Part shown: positions 43,060 to 54,580 of the stretch, one piece after another
How positions within the stretch are numbered: position 1 is the stretch's first letter
Layout of the letters: each line of letters starts with the position of its first letter
Assembly (NCBI GenBank): GCA_965112735.1
Contig: OZ218958.1
Location: 3,563,894 to 3,627,893, forward strand
Length of the DNA stretch: 64,000 bases
Reading direction: 5' to 3'
Origin: Phaeosaccion multiseriatum
Lineage: Eukaryota > Ochrophyta, other classes
Made by a program: the position numbers and the translations under genes
The notes under the pieces: generated by a model
The model's input: the letters and a program-made list of their open reading frames with translations, nothing else
The model's database searches: none
What the model was told of the DNA's origin: nothing

Positions 43060-46000
43060 TCTGTGTGTGCGTGTGGTGTTTGTGAGAGTGTCTGTGAGAG
43101 TGTCTGTGTGTGTGGTGTCTGTGTGTGTGTGTGTCTGTGTGTGTGGTGTGTGTGTGAGTGAGTGTGTGAGTGTCTGTGTGTGTGTGGTGTGTCTGTGTGT
43201 TGTGTCTGTGTGAGTGTCTGTGTGAGTGTCCGTGTGTGTGGTGTGTGTGTGAGTGTGTGTGTGTGTGTGTGTGAGAGAGAGTCTGTGTGTGCGTGTGGTG
43301 TTTGTGAGAGTGTCTGTGTGTGTGGTGTCTGTGTGTGTGGTGTCTGTGTGTGTGGTGTGTGTGTGTGTGCGTGTGCGTGCGTGTGTGTGTGTGTGTGTGT
43401 GTGTGCGTGTGGTGTGTGTGAGAGTGTCTGTGAGAGTGTCTGTGTGTGTCTGTGTGAGTGTCCGTGTTGGTGTGGTGTCTGTGTGTCTGTGTGCGGGGTG
43501 TGTGTGAGAGTGTCTGTGTGAGTGTCCGTGTGTGTGAGTGTCCTTGTGTGTGTGGTGATGAGGTATTTGGTCTGTGTGTGTGTGTGATGTGTGTGCGTGA
43601 GTCTCTCTCTCTCTGTGTGTGTGAGTCTGCCTCTCCGCTGCTCGCTGCCGCGTCTCGTCTCACTCCTCGCCCACTGCCCTTTTTTTGTTTCTCTCTGTGT
43701 GCCCTTCCTCTGCTGTGTGCACTGTGCAGGTACGTGTTGGTAGCTGCAGGGCGCATCGGTGGCGAGCTGATGCGGCTTGTGGCGGCGGCCATCTTCGAGG
43801 CGATGAGGGCAGAGAAGATTGCGCCCAACTCCATCACCTACGGACTGTACACCAAAGCCCTCGGGGAGAACAACGCCAACAACGCCTACAACGCAGCGTC
43901 GTCGAGTGACAAGGCGGGCTACGGGGGGGGGGGGAGGGCAGGAGGGGGGGGAGGGGGGAGCAGTCCGCACAGGCTCCCTGCGAGCCACGCGCACACCCAC
44001 ACCGGGCAGAGCCACGGGCAGGGCCACTGCCAGGGCTACGGACAGGGCGTGTTCGAGGAGCTGGGACTGCAGTGGTGCGAGGCCGTGCTGGGCACCTCCT
44101 CCGCCGCCTCCACCGTGGAGAGGGCGGGGGGCGCACGGAGGGGGAGTGTCATGACCCCAGCCTCAGCCGAGGTGGGGGCAAACATGCCATCCATTGCCAT
44201 CGCCTCCATGGTGGGGGGGGCGGGCTCTCCCTCCACGGCATCATCGGGAGCGATTGGCACGGGCACGCCAAGGGGGGGCGCAGGGCTGTCTGCGCTCTCT
44301 GCAGGGGGGCGCATGCGGAGGGGCTCCGTGCACGTGGGGCAACAGCCGCGCTTCGGCAATGCGTTGGCCAGGAGCGGAGAGGTGCACAGCCTGAAGATTG
44401 ATGTGTCCGCCTCGGCGGAGGGCGCCGGCAGCGGTGCCGGTACGCTCAGCAGGACCCCGCCCAGGGGCAGATCGCCCACCGGCGGGGGCGGGGCAAGGCA
44501 CACACATGCGTCTTCGCCTTCACCCCCCGCCAGGGAGGGGCGCGGGGGGGAGGGCTTTGGTCACGCCGCAGAGGCCAAAGAGGTCCCTGCCAAGCCAACT
44601 GCCAAGGTGTCCAAGGGGGTGGTGGGTATGTGGGCCACCGCCAAGTGCCCGGACCAGGCCTGCGGGTACAACCTCCTCGAGGAGGAAATCATGGCGAGGT
44701 GGAGCCACGCCTGCGAGGAGGACATGCACTTCCAAGTGAGTCAGATGGCAGTGGATCGAGCATGGCTCGCCTTTGTTTGTTCACTTCAAGGAAGGAGGAG
44801 GGGGGGGGGAGGCGAAGCGGCGTATGGGAAAGGGGAAACGAAACCTCCGATGCACTTTGCTGCAGACTGTAGTCCCTTCTCTCTGCCGTCCTCTCTCTTC
44901 CCCTCTCTCCTCTCTCCCTTTCTCTCTTACTCTCTCTCACTCTCTGCCTCTCTCTCTTCTCTCTCACCAACACCCACATACCCACCCCCACCCACCCATG
45001 CACACACCCACTTACACACACTCAAACAACACACTTACCTCTCTCAACGATGTGCCGTCACCTCTGTCTCAATTATCCCGTGTCTCCTGCCGTGTCTCCT
45101 GTGGCCGGCTCTGCAGATAGCGTGTCCCCGCTGCGACTGTTCGTTGCTCCCACACCTCTCGTACTTCGTAGTAAAGCCGAGCAACCCGTCACCGTCAGAC
45201 GGGGAGAGAGTACAAGCGGCGGCACCAGCATCAGCATCAGCAGCAGCATCAGCATCAGCATCAGCAGCAGCAGGAGCAGGAGCGAGTGAGGACACAGGGG
45301 CGGAGACGGAGAAGGTGCGGCAGAGCACGCTGTCCCCCAGAGGCGCGGAGCCTTTGAGTAGTGTGAAGCGAGGCTTATCCACCGCCTCTGTGCTGGTGAT
45401 GTTGGAAGAGGGAGGGGAGGGAGGGGAGGGAGGAGACCGCCTCGACTTGGCGTCTCCATCGGTGGCGGCTGCTTCGCTCCTGGGGGACGATGCGGAAGGC
45501 TTTGTGGTGGAGGAGGGGAGGAGCGGCAGCATTTGCGCCGCGCAGGCTGAGAACCGCAAAGGGTCCATCAGCGGTCACTTGGCGGACTCTGTGGAGGGCA
45601 GGGCCGTGTACCTCAGCCCCATGGTGCTGCGCCATCAGCTCGAGAGGCTCGTGGTCACACACGGGGAGCAAGTGCTCACCATGGAGTGTGTGCGCCGCTA
45701 CCGTAGGCACCTCTTTTGGAATGTGAGTCAGTCTCTTGTTCGTCTGTCGTGTGCTGTTTTTCATTCAGTACTTACTCAATACCCTACCCCGTGTGTGTGT
45801 GTGTGCGTCCACCGATGGATCAGGTGGTGTGGCTAACCACTCGTCTGGGGCTGCCCATGCCGCTGTTCCTGTCGGAGAGCTTTGAGGTGGAGGAGACGGT
45901 CGTCATCGGCTCCTGCAAGGCCGTGGTGAGCGCGCGCTGCCGGCAGCTCCTGGACATACTGTCCCCTCCCTCTCCTTCTCCGACCCCCTCTCTGGCCTCC

Positions 46001-46857
46001 TCCTTGAGCGCCTCGATGGCCTCCCCGGGCATGCAGAAGGCCCTGCTGCCCCCCCTCCCGCTCGAGACGGTGTTCAGCGGGGCCTCCTCCAGGGAGCTTA
46101 AGGTGTGTGCGCTGTGCATGGCGGCGCTTCTCACGCACGGTCGGGCGGGGCTTTCCAACGTCATTAGCCGACTGCAGCGCTTAGACAAGCAACCGGGGGG
46201 GGGGCTGACTCAGGGCAGTCACGCGGGGGGGCTTCTCTCCACGGGCGACGGTCTCTACCTCGTGGTGCTGAAGCTCGTCACCTTCTATCGCCCTCCAAAG
46301 GCCCCAGGGAGCGTGGCGTACATCCAAGAGCTGCGCAGGTACAGAGAGGATGACAGAGAGGTTGCTTTGCTTCGCCCCGTGCTGGGGACCCTCTTGTCGC
46401 GTTGCTGCCTCTGCCTCTGCCTGCCTGACGCCTCTGCCTCGTGCCCTTCTCGTTCTCAGATGTAGTGGGCAACCGCCTTTCGAGCAAGCGTTTGTAGAAG
46501 GTGAGTGCATCGTTACCTTAATCACGTCCTGCCTTGCTGCCTTGCCTGGTGCACCCGTGCCAGCAGCATACGATGCGAAGCGAACCCAACCCCAACTCAA
46601 CCCTGCCCATTCATTGCCTGACTGCCCAAAACATGCCAACAGACCTGCTGCAGATGGTGGAAAGCGTCGGGCCAAGAGAGGTGCACCTGCAGGGCCCACA
46701 TGGACAGGGCGACGAGGCGGACAGAGACAGAGAAAGCCCCGGGGGGGGCGCGGCGCAGGTGCACAGTATCTCTGGCAAGTTGCTCTCTCTCATGAACGAG
46801 GTGCCCACCACCAAGAGTCTCATCTACAGAAGCATCTTTGGAAACGTCATGTGGTAG
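34319..46857 (+). CDS. DENND4-like Rab guanine nucleotide exchange factor
   Basis: DENND4 proteins activate Rab10-type GTPases in exocytic traffic. Twelve exons: 34319-34442, 34650-34942, 35704-36834, 37090-37224, 37864-38343, 38483-38746, 38937-41566, 43730-44735, 45117-45722, 45824-46338, 46460-46500 and 46643-46857, giving 2479 aa. The N-terminal MABP-like region has RMIDYFGVVGM, EEVPPGYTLVETTVSGK and YIAGVRVVTAKQLG. uDENN is near residue 305 (FPREQLPMFIFPEGVFL). cDENN/dDENN spans exons 5-7 (KAICVITRVPIYNTLDQLL, LMLNEERLLFLSSKQDVL, LYGCLEAPGGFMLGIP). Exon 8 opens with a PPR-like hairpin (IFEAMRAEKIAPNSITYGLY), the DENND4 hallmark. A zinc-binding pair then crosses exons 8-9 (CPDQACGYNLLEEEIMARW, CPRCDCSLLPHLSYF). 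Long Ser/Gly inserts make it larger than animal DENND4. The least certain junction is the exon 7 acceptor (CCGAAG|CCCC). Confidence 0.88.
35221..35490. repeat. 36-bp minisatellite in DENND4 intron 2
   Basis: Seven to eight copies of a unit read as cttgactttgtgctccctct followed by cttgtacttccaagta; two copies carry an extra cgaagta. Each contains the palindrome tacttccaagta. The open frames through it are artefacts. Confidence 0.9.
37445..37790. repeat. CA-rich repeat in DENND4 intron 4
   Basis: About 350 bp of (CA)n with CT/CG interruptions, including a roughly 130-bp segment present twice (about 37545-37640 and 37670-37765; tacatgcacacacgcacacg versus tacatgcacacccgcacacg). Confidence 0.8.
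41567..43729 (+). repeat. GT-rich minisatellite filling DENND4 intron 7
   Basis: The intron is 2163 bp, and from 41740 to 43620 it is almost entirely (GT)n interspersed with gagtgtctgtgtgagtgtc units. It creates very long open frames on the minus strand rich in His and Thr, which are not genes. Intron boundaries GTGAGT and TGTGCAG are clear, and flanking codons join AG|G. Confidence 0.95.
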
Positions 46858-47204
46858 GGTAGCCAGTACAATGGTAAAGCAGGCTCTATATCAATGTACA
46901 TGAGAGGCACCGGCATTACTGGGAGACTATGTATTTTTGGTAGAGTGGTCTCGGTGTCCAGTGGGCCTGCTTGGTGTCGAAACTACCGACAGCTAGCCTC
47001 AAAGCCAAGCTAGAGCAAAGCAGAAGCTAAAGCAAGCACCCGGAAGCCAGCCCACACGCAGGCTGCGCTTCCTATTATTACTGATTTACCGTCTCGTTGG
47101 CCCGTTTTCCGGCCGTTACACTACTGATTGGGTCCCCAAGAGACCCCAACTAGGCCACTTCTAACATCCACCTCACTATACCCCCGCTTCTTCCTCCAGC
47201 TCCC
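46858..47204. other. 3' flank of the DENND4 gene
   Basis: No gene seen. This is the transition from gene territory to the subtelomere and should contain the DENND4 3' UTR. Confidence 0.5.
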
Positions 47205-47450
47205 TCAGAAGCCGAGATGCGAGCGATAGAATTGCGTCTCGTGCGCCAGCCCGCTGCCCCACTTCTCATGTTGCCGCAGGCGGATCGTACTTTCCCGTTG
47301 AGACCTATGCCCTCTTTTGACATTCACTCCTGGATCGAGGTCAATGTGCGGAAGAGCGTTTTCAAACGCCTCTATGGCCTTGGCGTGTCCCCGCTCCAGC
47401 AACCACTCAGCCCATTCCCAGGTCTGGAAAGTGCCTCCGTCCGCCACCGC
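47205..47450 (-). pseudogene. Possible truncated coding fragment at satellite edge
   Basis: The minus strand reads GTFQTWEWAEWLLERGHAKA, then IEAFENALPHIDLDPGVNV, which looks protein-like, unlike the flanking satellite. Its upstream side is replaced by satellite at about 47453, so it may be a gene end cut off when the array spread. It matches no family I recognise. Confidence 0.3.
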
Positions 47451-49392
47451 CCACCGGTGGGTCATCTGGCGCCCGATCGCGACACGGGAGGGTTGAAGTG
47501 TGCTTTCTCTGGGCCAGTGGAGTTGAAATGGTCCCACCATGGTCGTCATGAGTCTACCGTGCGTCTCGGGTGTGCTCGGTGTGGTTGTACACTCTGTTCT
47601 ATGGGGTTGAAATGGCCCATCTGTGAGCCCCGGGGGGTCATTTGGCGCCCGATCGCGACACGGGAGGGTTGAAGTGTGCTTTCTCTGGGCCAGCGGGGTT
47701 GAAATGGTCCCACCACGGTCGTCATGAGTCTGCCGTGCGTCTCTGGTGTGCTCGGTGTGGTTGTACACTCTGTTCTATGGGGTTGAAATGGCCCATCTGT
47801 GAGCCCCGGTGGGTCATCTGGCGCCTGATTTCGACACGGGAGGGTTGAAGTGTGCTTTCTCTGGGCCAGTGGGGTTGAAACGGTCCCACCATGGTCGTCA
47901 TGAGTCTGCCATGCGTCTCTGGTGTGCTCGGTGTGATTGTACACTCTGTTCTGTGGGGTTGAAATGGCCCATCTGTGAGCCCCGGTGGGTCATCTGGCGC
48001 CTGATTTCGACACGGGAGGGTTGAAGAGTGCTTTCTCTGGGCCAGTGGTGTTGAAATGGTCCCACCATGGTCGTCATGAGTCTGCCGGGCGTCTCTGGTG
48101 TGCTCGGTGTGGTTGTACACTCTGTTCTGTGGGGTTGAAATGGCCCATCTGTGAGCCCCGGGGGGCCATCTGTCGCCCCATCGCGACACGGGAGGGTTGA
48201 AGAGTGCTTTCTCTGGGCCAGTGGTGGTGAAATGGTCCCACCATGGTCGTCATGAGTCGGCGGGCCGTTTCTGGGGTGCTCGGTGTGGTTGTACACTCTG
48301 TTCTGTGGGGTTGAAATGGCCCATCTGTGAGCCCCTGTGGGCCATCTGGCGCCTGATTTCGACACGGGAGGGTTGAAGTGTGCTTTCTCTGGGCCAGCGG
48401 GGTTGAAATGGTCCCACCATGGTCGTCACGAGTCAGCCGGGCGTCTCTGGTGTGCTCGGTGTGATTGTACACTCTGTTCTATGGGGTTGAAATGGCCCAT
48501 CTGTGAGCCCCGGTGGGTCATCTGGCGCCTGATTTCGACACGGGAGGGTTGAAGAGTGCTTTCTCTGGGCCAGTGGGGTTGAAATGGTCCCACCATGGTC
48601 GTCATGAGTCTGCCGGGCGTCTCTGGGGTGCTCGGTGTGGTTGTACACTCTGTTCTGTGGGGTTGAAATGGCCCATCTGTGAGCCCCGGGGGGTCATCTG
48701 GCGCCCGATCGCGGCACGGGAGGGTTGAAGTGTGCTTTCTCTGGGCCAGCGGGGTTGAAATGGTTCCACCATGGTCGTCATGAGTCTGCCGGGCGTCTCT
48801 GGTGTGCTCGGTGAGGTTGTACACTCTGTTCTATGGGGTTGAAATGGCCCATCTGTGAGCCCCGGTGGGTCATCTGGCGCCTGATTTTGTCACGGGAGGG
48901 TTGAAGTGTGCTTTCTCTGGGCCAGTGGGGGTGAAACGGTCCCACCATGGTCGTCATGAGTCGGCCGGGCGTCTCTGGTGTGCTCGGTGTGATTGTACAC
49001 TCTGTTCTGTGGGGTTGAAATGGCCCATCTGTGAGCCCCGGTGGGTCATCTGGCGCCTGATTTCGACACGGGAGGGTTGAAGTGAGCTTTCTCCGGGCCA
49101 GTGGGGTTGAAATGGTCCCACCATGGCCGTCATGAGTCCGCCGGGCGTCTCTGGGGTGCTCGGTGTGATTGTACACTCTATTCTGTGGGGTTGAAATGGC
49201 CCATCTGTGAGCCCCGGTGGGTCATCTGGCGCCTGATTTCGACACGGGAGGGTTGAAGTGTGCTATATCTGGGCCAGTGGTGTTGAAATGGTCCCACCAT
49301 GGTCGTCACGAGTCAGCCGGGCGTCTCTGGTGTGCTCGGTGTGATTGTACACTCTGTTCTATGGGGTTGAAATGGCCCATCTGTGAGCCCCG

Positions 49393-51986
49393 GTGGGTCA
49401 TCTGGCGCCTGACTTCGACACGGGAGGGTTGAAGTGGGCTTTCTCCGGGCCAGTGGGGTTGAAATGGTCCCACCATGGTCGTCATGAGTCTACCGGGCGT
49501 CTCTGGTGTGCTCGGTGTGATTGTACACTCTGTTCTGTGGGGTTGAAATGGCCCATCTGTGAGCCCCGGGGGGCCATCTGGCGCCCGATCGCGACACGGG
49601 AGGGTTGAAGTGTGCTTTCTCTGGGCCGGTGGGGTTGAAATGGTCCCACCATGGTCGTCATGAGTCGGCTGTGCGTCTCTGGTGTGCTCGGTGTGGTTGT
49701 ACACTCTGTTCTGTGGGGTTGAAATGGCCCATCTGTGAGCCCCGGTGGGTCATCTGGCGCCTGATTTCGACACGGGAGGGTTGAAGTGTGCTTTCTCTGG
49801 GCCGGTGGGGTTGAAATGGTCCCACCATGGTCGTCATGAGTCTGCCGGGCGTCTCTGGTGTGCTCGGTTTGATTGTACACTCTGTTCTGTGGGGTTGAAA
49901 TGGCCCATCTGTGAGCCCCGGGGGGTCATCTGGCGCCTGATTTCGACACGGGAGGGTTGAAGTGTGCTTTCTCTGGGCCAGTGGTGGTGAAATGGTCCCA
50001 CCATGGTCGTCATGAGTCCGCCGGGCGTCTCGGGTGTGCTCGGTGTGGTTGTACACTCTGTTCTGTGGGGTTGAAATGGCCCATCTGTGAGCCCCGGTGG
50101 GTCATCTGGCGCCTGATTTTAACACGGGAGGGTTGAAGTGTGCTTTCTCTGGGCCAGCGGGGTTGAAATGGTCCCACCATGGTCGTCATGAGTCTGCCGG
50201 GCGTCTCTGGTGTGCTCGGTGTGGTTGTACACTCTGTTCTATGGGGTTGAAATGGCCCATCTGTGAGCCCCGGTGGGTCATCTGGCGCCTGATTTCGACA
50301 CGGGAGGGTTGAAGTGTGCTTTCTCTGGGCCAGTGGTGGTGAAATGGTCCCACCATGGTCGTTATGAGTCTGCCGTGCGTCTCTGGTGTGCTCGGTGTGA
50401 TTGTACACTCTGTTCTGTGGGGTTGAAATGGCCCATCTGTGAGCCCCGGTGGGTCATCTGGCGCCTGATTTCGACACGGGAGGGTTGAACTGTGCTTTCT
50501 CTGGGCCAGTGGTGGTGAAATGGTCCCACCATGGTCGTCATGAGTCTGCCGGGCGTCTCTGGTGTGCTCGGTGTGATTGTACACTCTGTTCTGTGGGGTT
50601 GAAATGGCCCATCTGTGAGCCCCGGTGGGTCATGTGGGGCCGCTACCTTCCTCTGCCTAAGAGTAAGAAGGTACCCCCAAGCTGAGCGCTGTGTTCCGGT
50701 CCCAATAGGGGGAGAAGATACCAATGCTAGCACCAAGTGTATTGATAATAAGGACTATCCCACCCTAAGACCCTGGACAGCCTCCTTGTTTAAAGGAGAG
50801 CTATCCACTTGGTCTATACGGGTTCAGGAGTGCGGAGGGGCCAACCAGGCCCTCAAAAAGGCCGCGTCCCACTCATTGACTTACTACTCTGCCTACCTAA
50901 TAATACGTAATTGAGCCTGTCCCACCTCCACCACAGTCATCTGGCGCCTGATTTCGACACGGGAGGGTTGAAGTGTGCTTTCTCTGGGCCAGTGGGGTTG
51001 AAACGGTCCCACCATGGTCGTCATGAGTCCGCCAGGCGTCTCTAGTGTGCTCGGTGTGGTTGTACACTCTGTTCTGTGGGGTTGAAATGGCCCATCTGTG
51101 AGCCCCGGTGGGTCATCTGGCGCCTGATTTTGTCACGGGAGGGTTGAAGTGTGCTTTCTCTGGGCCAGTGGGGGTGAAACGGTCCCATCATGGTCGTCAT
51201 GAGTCGGCTGGGCGTCTCTGGTGTGCTCGGTGTGATTGTACACTCAGTTCTGTGGGGTTGAAATGGCCCATCTGTGAGCCCCGGTGGGTCATTTGGCGCC
51301 TGATTTCGACACGGGAGGGTTGAAGTGTGCTTTCTCTGGGCCAGCGGGGGTGAAATGGTCCCACCATGGTCGTCACGAGTCTGCCATGCGTCTCTGGTGT
51401 GCTCGGTGTGGTTGTACACTCTGTTCTGTGGGGTTGAAATGGCCCATCTGTGAGCCCCGGTGGGTCATCTGGCGCCTGACTTCGACACGGGAGGGTTGAA
51501 GTGTGCTTTCTCTGGGCCAGCGGGGTTGAGATGGTCCCACCATGGTCGTCATGAGTCGGCCGGGCGTCTCTGGTGTGCTCGGTGTGGTTGTACACTCTGT
51601 TCTGTGGGGTTGAAATGGCCCATCTGTGAGCCCCGGTGGGTCATCTGGCGCCTGATTTGTCACGGGAGGGTTGAAGTGTGCTTTCTCTGGGCCAGTGGGG
51701 GTGAAACGGTCCCACCATGGTCGTCATGAGTCTGCTGTGCGTCTCTGGTGTGCTCGGTGTGATTGTACACTCAGTTCTGTGGGGTTGAAATGGCCCATCT
51801 GTGAGCCCCGGTGGGTCATTTGGCGCCTGATTTCGACACGGGAGGGTTGAAGTGTTCTTTCTCTGGGCCAGAGGGGTTGAAATGGTCCCACCATGGTCGT
51901 CATGCGTCTGCTGTGCGTCTCTGGTGTGCTCGGTGAGGTTGTACACTCTGTTCTGTGGGGTTGAAATGGCCCATCTGTGAGCCCCG
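49393..51986. repeat. Higher-order repeat copy 1 (2594 bp)
   Basis: Thirteen satellite monomers plus one 303-bp insertion form a block that recurs with an offset of 2594 bp at 51987-54580, with only scattered substitutions. Boundaries are approximate, set where shared variant bases (for example gggctttctccgggcc) begin and end. Confidence 0.85.
50633..50935. mobile_element. 303-bp MITE-like insertion in satellite, copy 1
   Basis: Non-satellite sequence placed cleanly inside a monomer. The flanks are gtca on both sides (50629-50632 and 50936-50939), as a 4-bp target-site duplication would give. The ends are TGTGGGGCC and, inverted, TGTGGTGGA, a short imperfect terminal inverted repeat. No transposase is encoded. 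The element type is inferred from ends and duplication only. Confidence 0.65.
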
Positions 51987-54580
51987 GTGGGTCATCTGGC
52001 GCCTGATTTCGACACGGGAGGGTTGAAGTGGGCTTTCTCCGGGCCAGTGGGGTTGAAATGGTCCCACCATGGTCGTCATGAGTCTACCGGGCGTCTCTGG
52101 TGTGCTCGGTGTGATTGTACACTCTGTTCTGTGGGGTTGAAATGGCCCATCTGTGAGCCCCGGGGGGCCATCTGGCGCCCGATCGCGACACGGGAGGGTT
52201 GAAGTGTGCTTTCTCTGGGCCGGTGGGGTTGAAATGGTCCCACCATGGTCGTCATGAGTCTGCTGTGCGTCTCTGGTGTGCTCGGTGTGGTTGTACACTC
52301 TGTTCTGTGGGGTTGAAATGGCCCATCTGTGAGCCCCGGTGGGTCATCTGGCGCCTGATTTCGACACGGGAGGGTTGAAGTGTGCTTTCTCTGGGCCGGT
52401 GGGGTTGAAATGGTCCCACCATGGTCGTCATGAGTCTGCCGGGCGTCTCTGGTGTGCTCGGTGTGATTGTACACTCTGTTCTGTGGGGTTGAAATGGCCC
52501 ATCTGTGAGCCCCGGGGGGTCATCTGGCGCCTGATTTCGACACGGGAGGGTTGAAGTGTGCTTTCTCTGGGCCAGTGGTGGTGAAATGGTCCCACCATGG
52601 TCGTCATGAGTCCGCCGGGCGTCTCGGGTGTGCTCGGTGTGGTTGTACACTCTGTTCTGTGGGGTTGAAATGGCCCATCTGTGAGCCCCGGTGGGTCATC
52701 TGGCGCCTGATTTTAACACGGGAGGGTTGAAGTGTGCTTTCTCTGGGCCAGCGGGGTTGAAATGGTCCCACCATGGTCGTCATGAGTCTGCCGGGCGTCT
52801 CTGGTGTGCTCGGTGTGGTTGTACACTCTGTTCTATGGGGTTGAAATGGCCCATCTGTGAGCCCCGGTGGGTCATCTGGCGCCTGATTTCGACACGGGAG
52901 GGTTGAAGTGTGCTTTCTCTGGGCCAGTGGTGGTGAAATGGTCCCACCATGGTCGTTATGAGTCTGCCGTGCGTCTCTGGTGTGCTCGGTGTGATTGTAC
53001 ACTCTGTTCTGTGGGGTTGAAATGGCCCATCTGTGAGCCCCGGTGGGTCATCTGGCGCCTGATTTCGACACGGGAGGGTTGAACTGTGCTTTCTCTGGGC
53101 CAGTGGTGGTGAAATGGTCCCACCATGGTCGTCATGAGTCTGCCGGGCGTCTCTGGTGTGCTCGGTGTGATTGTACACTCTGTTCTGTGGGGTTGAAATG
53201 GCCCATCTGTGAGCCCCGGTGGGTCATGTGGGGCCGCTACCTTCCTCTGCCTAAGAGTAAGAAGGTACCCCCAAGCTGAGCGCTGTGTTCCGGTCCCAAT
53301 AGGGGGAGAAGATACCAATGCTAGCACCAAGTGTATTGATAATAAGGACTATCCCACCCTAAGACCCTGGACAGCCTCCTTGTTTAAAGGAGAGCTATCC
53401 ACTTGGTCTATACGGGTTCAGGAGTGCGGAGGGGCCAACCAGGCCCTCAAAAAGGCCGCGTCCCACTCATTGACTTACTACTCTGCCTACCTAATAATAC
53501 GTAATTGAGCCTGTCCCACCTCCACCACAGTCATCTGGCGCCTGATTTCGACACGGGAGGGTTGAAGTGTGCTTTCTCTGGGCCAGTGGGGTTGAAACGG
53601 TCCCACCATGGTCGTCATGAGTCCGCCAGGCGTCTCTAGTGTGCTCGGTGTGGTTGTACACTCTGTTCTGTGGGGTTGAAATGGCCCATCTGTGAGCCCC
53701 GGTGGGTCATCTGGCGCCTGATTTTGTCACGGGAGGGTTGAAGTGTGCTTTCTCTGGGCCAGTGGGGGTGAAACGGTCCCATCATGGTCGTCATGAGTCG
53801 GCTGGGCGTCTCTGGTGTGCTCGGTGTGATTGTACACTCAGTTCTGTGGGGTTGAAATGGCCCATCTGTGAGCCCCGGTGGGTCATTTGGCGCCTGATTT
53901 CGACACGGGAGGGTTGAAGTGTGCTTTCTCTGGGCCAGCGGGGGTGAAATGGTCCCACCATGGTCGTCACGAGTCTGCCATGCGTCTCTGGTGTGCTCGG
54001 TGTGGTTGTACACTCTGTTCTGTGGGGTTGAAATGGCCCATCTGTGAGCCCCGGTGGGTCATCTGGCGCCTGACTTCGACACGGGAGGGTTGAAGTGTGC
54101 TTTCTCTGGGCCAGCGGGGTTGAGATGGTCCCACCATGGTCGTCATGAGTCGGCCGGGCGTCTCTGGTGTGCTCGGTGTGATTGTACACTCTGTTCTGTG
54201 GGGTTGAAATGGCCCATCTGTGAGCCCCGGTGGGTCATCTGGCGCCTGATTTGTCACGGGAGGGTTGAAGTGTGCTTTCTCTGGGCCAGTGGGGGTGAAA
54301 CGGTCCCACCATGGTCGTCATGAGTCGGCTGGGCGTCTCTGGTGTGCTCGGTGTGATTGTACACTCAGTTCTGTGGGGTTGAAATGGCCCATCTGTGAGC
54401 CCCGGTGGGTCATTTGGCGCCTGATTTCGACACGGGAGGGTTGAAGTGTTCTTTCTCTGGGCCAGTGGGGTTGAAATGGTCCCACCATGGTCGTCATGCG
54501 TCTGCTGTGCGTCTCTGGTGTGCTCGGTGAGGTTGTACACTCTGTTCTGTGGGGTTGAAATGGCCCATCTGTGAGCCCCG
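51987..54580. repeat. Higher-order repeat copy 2 (2594 bp)
   Basis: Second copy of the block at 49393-51986. Differences are few, for example gagtctgctgtgcg in copy 1 versus gagtcggctgggcg here. A further partial relationship exists: 54933-55677 matches 48865-49608 at an offset of about 6068 bp. Confidence 0.85.
53227..53529. mobile_element. 303-bp MITE-like insertion in satellite, copy 2
   Basis: Same sequence and same target site as 50633-50935, shifted 2594 bp. Because both the site and the duplication are shared, this copy came from duplication of the higher-order block and not from a second insertion. Confidence 0.7.

Noticed and set aside
41516-44027. Two overlapping minus-strand open frames of over 770 codons rich in His and Thr
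   Set aside because: They read the complement of the GT-rich intron of the DENND4-like gene. The plus strand has well-supported exons on both sides in phase.
50615-50914. 99-codon open frame in the 303-bp insertion (and its copy at 53209-53508)
   Set aside because: It starts in satellite sequence, has no recognisable motif, and the element is explained better as non-coding.
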